Position numbers and translations under genes: made by a program. A stretch of DNA of 6,738 nucleotides from an uncultured Phascolarctobacterium sp. (lineage in GTDB: Bacteria > Bacillota > Negativicutes > Acidaminococcales > Acidaminococcaceae): contig CALCUU010000013.1 in assembly GCA_937906915.1 (NCBI GenBank), positions 1-6,738 of the forward strand, read 5' to 3'. The notes under the pieces are model-generated. The model was not told the origin of the DNA, ran no database searches, and was given only the letters and a program-made list of their open reading frames with translations. This document shows, one piece after another, positions 4,859 to 6,738 of this stretch. Numbering within the stretch: position 1 is the first letter of the stretch; each line of letters opens with the position of its first letter.

Positions 4859-6066
4859 GTAAAGAAAATTTACAGGCTGCCCTCTCCAAGCAAGGCGCCT
4901 TTGGCAAAGACATAGACTTAACTCAATACGACAACAGCGACGTTGCCCACGTACAAAGCGAGGCTGATATTTCCGAAGCAGGCAAAGCTTTGATGGAGCA
5001 CGTTGGCATTGAACTTGATGCGGAAAACCGCAGTGCATCCTTTATGCAAGTGGATAATGCGGTGCTGGAGCCCAAGGTTAAAGCCCAAACTCCTTTGGAA
5101 TTGATGAACACAGGCAAAGCTGCCGAAAAATATCCTGAGCTGGTAGAAAAATACTGGTGGAAGGCAGTTGCCCCCGATACAGATAAGTACACTGCTGTAA
5201 CCGCCCTTGAAAAAGAAAACGGTTACTTCATCCGCGTAAAAGCTGGCGAAAAAATTACTTACCCCCTGCAAGCCTGCATCTTCATCAGCCACGAAGAACA
5301 GCTCCAACGTGTTCACAACATTGTAATTGTGGAAGACGGTGCAGAGCTGAACGTAATCACCGGTTGCTCCAGTGACCCTAGCGTTGACAAGGCAATTCAT
5401 CTTGGCATCAGCGAATTTTACATTGGCAAAAACGCCAAGCTTACCTACACCATGATTCACAGCTGGGGTGAAAACGTAGCAGTACGTCCCCGCAGCGCAA
5501 CCATCATCGACGCAGGCGGTCAATTTATTTCTAACTACGTGTGCATGGAAAAAGCTAAGGACGTGCAAATGAACCCGGTAACTCGTCTTGTTGGCGAGGG
5601 TGCGGTGGCACGCATGAACTCCATTCTTGTTGCACCTAAAGGCGCTCACCTTGACATTGGTGGCATCGTTTCCTTAGAAGTTCCCGGTTGTCGTGCGGAA
5701 ATCGTAGCACGTACCATCTGCACAGGTGGCGAGATTGTCAACCGTGGCACTTTAATTGGTAAAGCAGAAGGTATTCGCGCTCACCTTGAATGTAACGGCT
5801 TGATGCTTGCCGAAGAAGGCTACATCTCTGCGATTCCTCAGCTTGACGCTTACACAGGCAACGCCGAAATGAGCCATGAAGCTGCGGTTGGACGCATTGC
5901 TCCCGAAGAAATCGAGTACCTTATGGCACGCGGTCTTGACGAGGACGAAGCAACTGCTACCATCGTGCGTGGCTTCCTTAATGTAAACATCGAAGGCTTG
6001 CCCGATAGCTTGGCTAAAAAAATCACCGAAACCTTGGACACCTTCAGCTATAATAAAGGTATGTAA
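4855..6066 (+). CDS. sufB: Fe-S cluster assembly scaffold SufB/SufD family protein
   Basis: This 403-residue protein is the beta-helical scaffold partner of SufC. The family core is clear: a long run of short beta-strand repeats (about 125-330), then LECNGLMLAEEGYISAIPQL (311-330), MSHEAAVGRI (339-348), and EEIEYLMARGLDEDEATATIV (351-371), which is the SufC-contact helical end. Cys313 aligns with the catalytic Cys405 of E. coli SufB, and His341-Glu342 with its SHEA residues, so it is SufB-like rather than SufD-like. It is shorter than typical SufB (about 470-495) because the N-terminal region is reduced. AGGAGG (4841-4846) lies inside the end of sufC; the ATGA overlap couples the two. No sufD, sufS, sufU or other scaffold gene follows: the next genes are tRNAs with their own promoter. 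The two-gene C-B order resembles the minimal SUF-like (SMS, SmsCB) arrangement described for anaerobes; that naming is tentative. Confidence 0.93.
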   Translation: MSKENLQAALSKQGAFGKDIDLTQYDNSDVAHVQSEADISEAGKALMEHVGIELDAENRSASFMQVDNAVLEPKVKAQTPLELMNTGKAAEKYPELVEKYWWKAVAPDTDKYTAVTALEKENGYFIRVKAGEKITYPLQACIFISHEEQLQRVHNIVIVEDGAELNVITGCSSDPSVDKAIHLGISEFYIGKNAKLTYTMIHSWGENVAVRPRSATIIDAGGQFISNYVCMEKAKDVQMNPVTRLVGEGAVARMNSILVAPKGAHLDIGGIVSLEVPGCRAEIVARTICTGGEIVNRGTLIGKAEGIRAHLECNGLMLAEEGYISAIPQLDAYTGNAEMSHEAAVGRIAPEEIEYLMARGLDEDEATATIVRGFLNVNIEGLPDSLAKKITETLDTFSYNKGM

Positions 6067-6072
6067 AAGTGC

Positions 6073-6101
6073 TTGCAAAATAAAATTTGCGGAGTTATAA
6101 T
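6073..6101 (+). promoter_or_regulatory. Promoter of the tRNA-Gln-tRNA-Glu unit
   Basis: TTGCAA (6073-6078), a 17-bp spacer and a perfect TATAAT (6096-6101) form a strong sigma-A promoter starting 7 bp after the sufB stop codon and ending 25 bp before tRNA-Gln. No clear sufB terminator precedes it, so sufCB read-through may add to tRNA expression. Confidence 0.85.
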
Positions 6102-6106
6102 TAGTT

Positions 6107-6121
6107 TGTTCTTAAAGAACA
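6107..6121 (+). repeat. Short inverted repeat in the tRNA-Gln leader
   Basis: TGTTCTT-A-AAGAACA is a perfect odd-centred 15-nt inverted repeat at the expected transcription start and ends 5 nt before mature tRNA-Gln. No T-tract follows, so it is not a typical sufB terminator. It parallels the element in the tRNA-Arg leader (2944-2956). Confidence 0.5.
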
Positions 6122-6126
6122 GCTAC

Positions 6127-6200
6127 TCCCGGATGGTGTAATGGTAGCACAAGTGACTCTGGATCATTTAGTCTGGGTTCGAGTCCTAGTCCGGGAGCCA
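6127..6200 (+). tRNA. tRNA-Gln (anticodon CTG, CCA encoded)
   Basis: The cloverleaf is complete: acceptor TCCCGGA/TCCGGGA (seven perfect pairs, with the U1-A72 pair typical of tRNA-Gln), D-stem GTGT/GCAC, anticodon stem AGTGA/TCATT with loop CTCTGGA (anticodon CTG, codon CAG), T-stem CTGGG/CCTAG (one G-U) with loop TTCGAGT, discriminator G73 and encoded CCA. tRNA-Glu follows after 5 bp, so both are processed from one precursor. Confidence 0.95.
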
Positions 6201-6205
6201 GAAAC

Positions 6206-6280
6206 GGCGCTATGGTCAAGCGGTTAAGACGTCGCCCTCTCAAGGCGAAATCAGGGGTTCGATTCCCCTTGGAGCTGCCA
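6206..6280 (+). tRNA. tRNA-Glu (anticodon CTC, CCA encoded)
   Basis: Acceptor 5' strand GGCGCTA, T8-G9, D-arm GTCA/AGAC, anticodon stem TCGCC/GGCGA with loop CTCTCAA (anticodon CTC, codon GAG), T-stem AGGGG/CCCCT with loop TTCGATT, acceptor 3' strand TGGAGCT, discriminator G73 and encoded CCA. The acceptor stem is irregular: 4-69 is a G-A mismatch, and 1-72 and 6-67 are G-U type pairs, leaving four Watson-Crick pairs. The rest is regular. It is the last gene before the terminator. Confidence 0.92.
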
Positions 6281-6284
6281 GTTT

Positions 6285-6320
6285 CATCCCGCAAGTTCAC
6301 TTGCGGGATGTTTTCGTTTT
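6285..6320 (+). terminator. Rho-independent terminator of the tRNA-Gln-tRNA-Glu unit
   Basis: CATCCCGCAAG-TTCA-CTTGCGGGATG (6285-6310) forms a perfect 11-bp stem with a 4-nt loop, followed by TTTTCGTTTT. It starts 4 bp after the CCA end of tRNA-Glu. The stop codon of the minus-strand ORF lies in the loop; no T-tract follows on that strand. Confidence 0.93.
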
Positions 6321-6650
6321 TGCTTTTTTTCCGGGACTCTCCTTCTGTGCATCCTCACGCTGTCCTAAACCATTCTCCAGCATCTGACGAAGCATTGCTT
6401 CCACTATCTCGGACTTTTCTAAAAGCTCTTCCCATTCATCTTTTAAATCGGCTTTTGCTTTGGATTGTTCCGAATCCTCTTCCGTGTCCGTCCCTTCCTC
6501 ATAATCTTTCGTTAGGTTCTCCCTATCGCCTTCCAATGCCAGTTCAAGCTCCGTGGTCAACTCTGCCAGCCAGTCGTCATAAGAAACTTCGGATTCTGTT
6601 TTTACATTAATCCACATTTTTCGTAAAACTTTTCCAATGTCTTGCACCAC
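6297..6650 (-). CDS. Hypothetical highly charged small protein
   Basis: I do not recognise this 117-residue protein. It would start at GTG 6650-6648, with a GAGAGAG sequence about 7 bases upstream on the minus strand; an internal ATG at 6617-6615 (residue 12, MWINVKTE) is an alternative with a weaker ribosome binding site. The sequence is predicted soluble and very rich in Glu, Asp and Lys: an acidic middle (EEGTDTEEDSEQ, 51-62), a helical/coiled-coil-like segment (66-95, DLKDEWEELLEK...MLRQML) and a basic tail (GKKAKTKTSRK). It has no membrane segment or signal peptide. Codons such as AGG, ACG, GGG and TCG are more frequent than in the sufCB genes, suggesting a different origin. It faces the tRNA unit and its stop codon lies in the tRNA terminator loop. 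It could be cargo of an element inserted at tRNA-Glu, or a chance ORF. Confidence 0.5.
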   Translation of the reverse strand: MVQDIGKVLRKMWINVKTESEVSYDDWLAELTTELELALEGDRENLTKDYEEGTDTEEDSEQSKAKADLKDEWEELLEKSEIVEAMLRQMLENGLGQREDAQKESPGKKAKTKTSRK

Positions 6651-6738
6651 CCGACATCTCTCTCAAGGCAAAAATTCTACATACTATTCCGCATCTCAGC
6701 GTTTTTAATTTTTATTCAATATAACATATCCAAGTTTA

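Noticed and set aside
4918..5649. Minus-strand ORF of 243 codons opposite sufB
   Set aside because: Although long, it mirrors the SufB coding frame, has no ribosome binding site and an unlikely His/Val/Phe/Cys-rich composition.
6212..6610. Plus-strand ORF of 132 codons
   Set aside because: It begins inside tRNA-Glu and runs through the terminator; its proline/leucine-rich product looks like an antisense reading of the minus-strand ORF.

Overview
The window looks like chromosomal DNA of a low-to-moderate GC, anaerobic member of the Bacillota, most plausibly a Negativicutes-type organism. This rests on strong AGGAGG ribosome binding sites, sigma-A-type promoters, a ParB-binding site with the Bacillus-type sequence, a SufC-SufB pair with no other suf genes nearby, and an acyl-CoA racemase/CoA-transferase family gene. 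The genus is an inference from protein style, not a proven assignment.

Left part (1-2660): the 5' two-thirds of argC (arginine biosynthesis) runs leftward out of the window. A divergent two-gene unit runs rightward: a short membrane-anchored GT51 peptidoglycan glycosyltransferase without a transpeptidase domain, then, 14 bp later, a CaiB/BaiF-family protein that keeps the full His/Asp/Glu set of alpha-methylacyl-CoA racemases.

Centre (2661-3016): a dense non-coding block between convergent transcription units. It holds a perfect 16-bp parS site, a long (about 123 bp) imperfect inverted repeat, a strong terminator palindrome, and a tRNA-Arg(ACG) gene on the minus strand with a full consensus promoter. 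lgt (lipoprotein diacylglyceryl transferase) lies just upstream of the tRNA on the same strand.

Right part (4055-6320): sufC and sufB overlap by 4 bp and form a minimal Fe-S assembly operon. The SufC carries an unusual cysteine-rich insertion between Walker B and the H-loop. Next come a tRNA-Gln(CTG)-tRNA-Glu(CTC) unit with its own promoter and a strong terminator. At the right edge a highly charged, unrecognised ORF faces the tRNAs on the minus strand, has different codon use, and may belong to something inserted beside tRNA-Glu.

Most of the window is housekeeping. The points most worth a second look are the parS site and the long palindromic element beside it, the Cys-rich SufC in a SufBC-only operon, non-Watson-Crick acceptor-stem pairs in two of the three tRNAs, the Gln replacing the conserved His of Lgt, and the racemase-like active site of the CaiB-family protein. 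No phage, CRISPR, toxin or defence system is evident.
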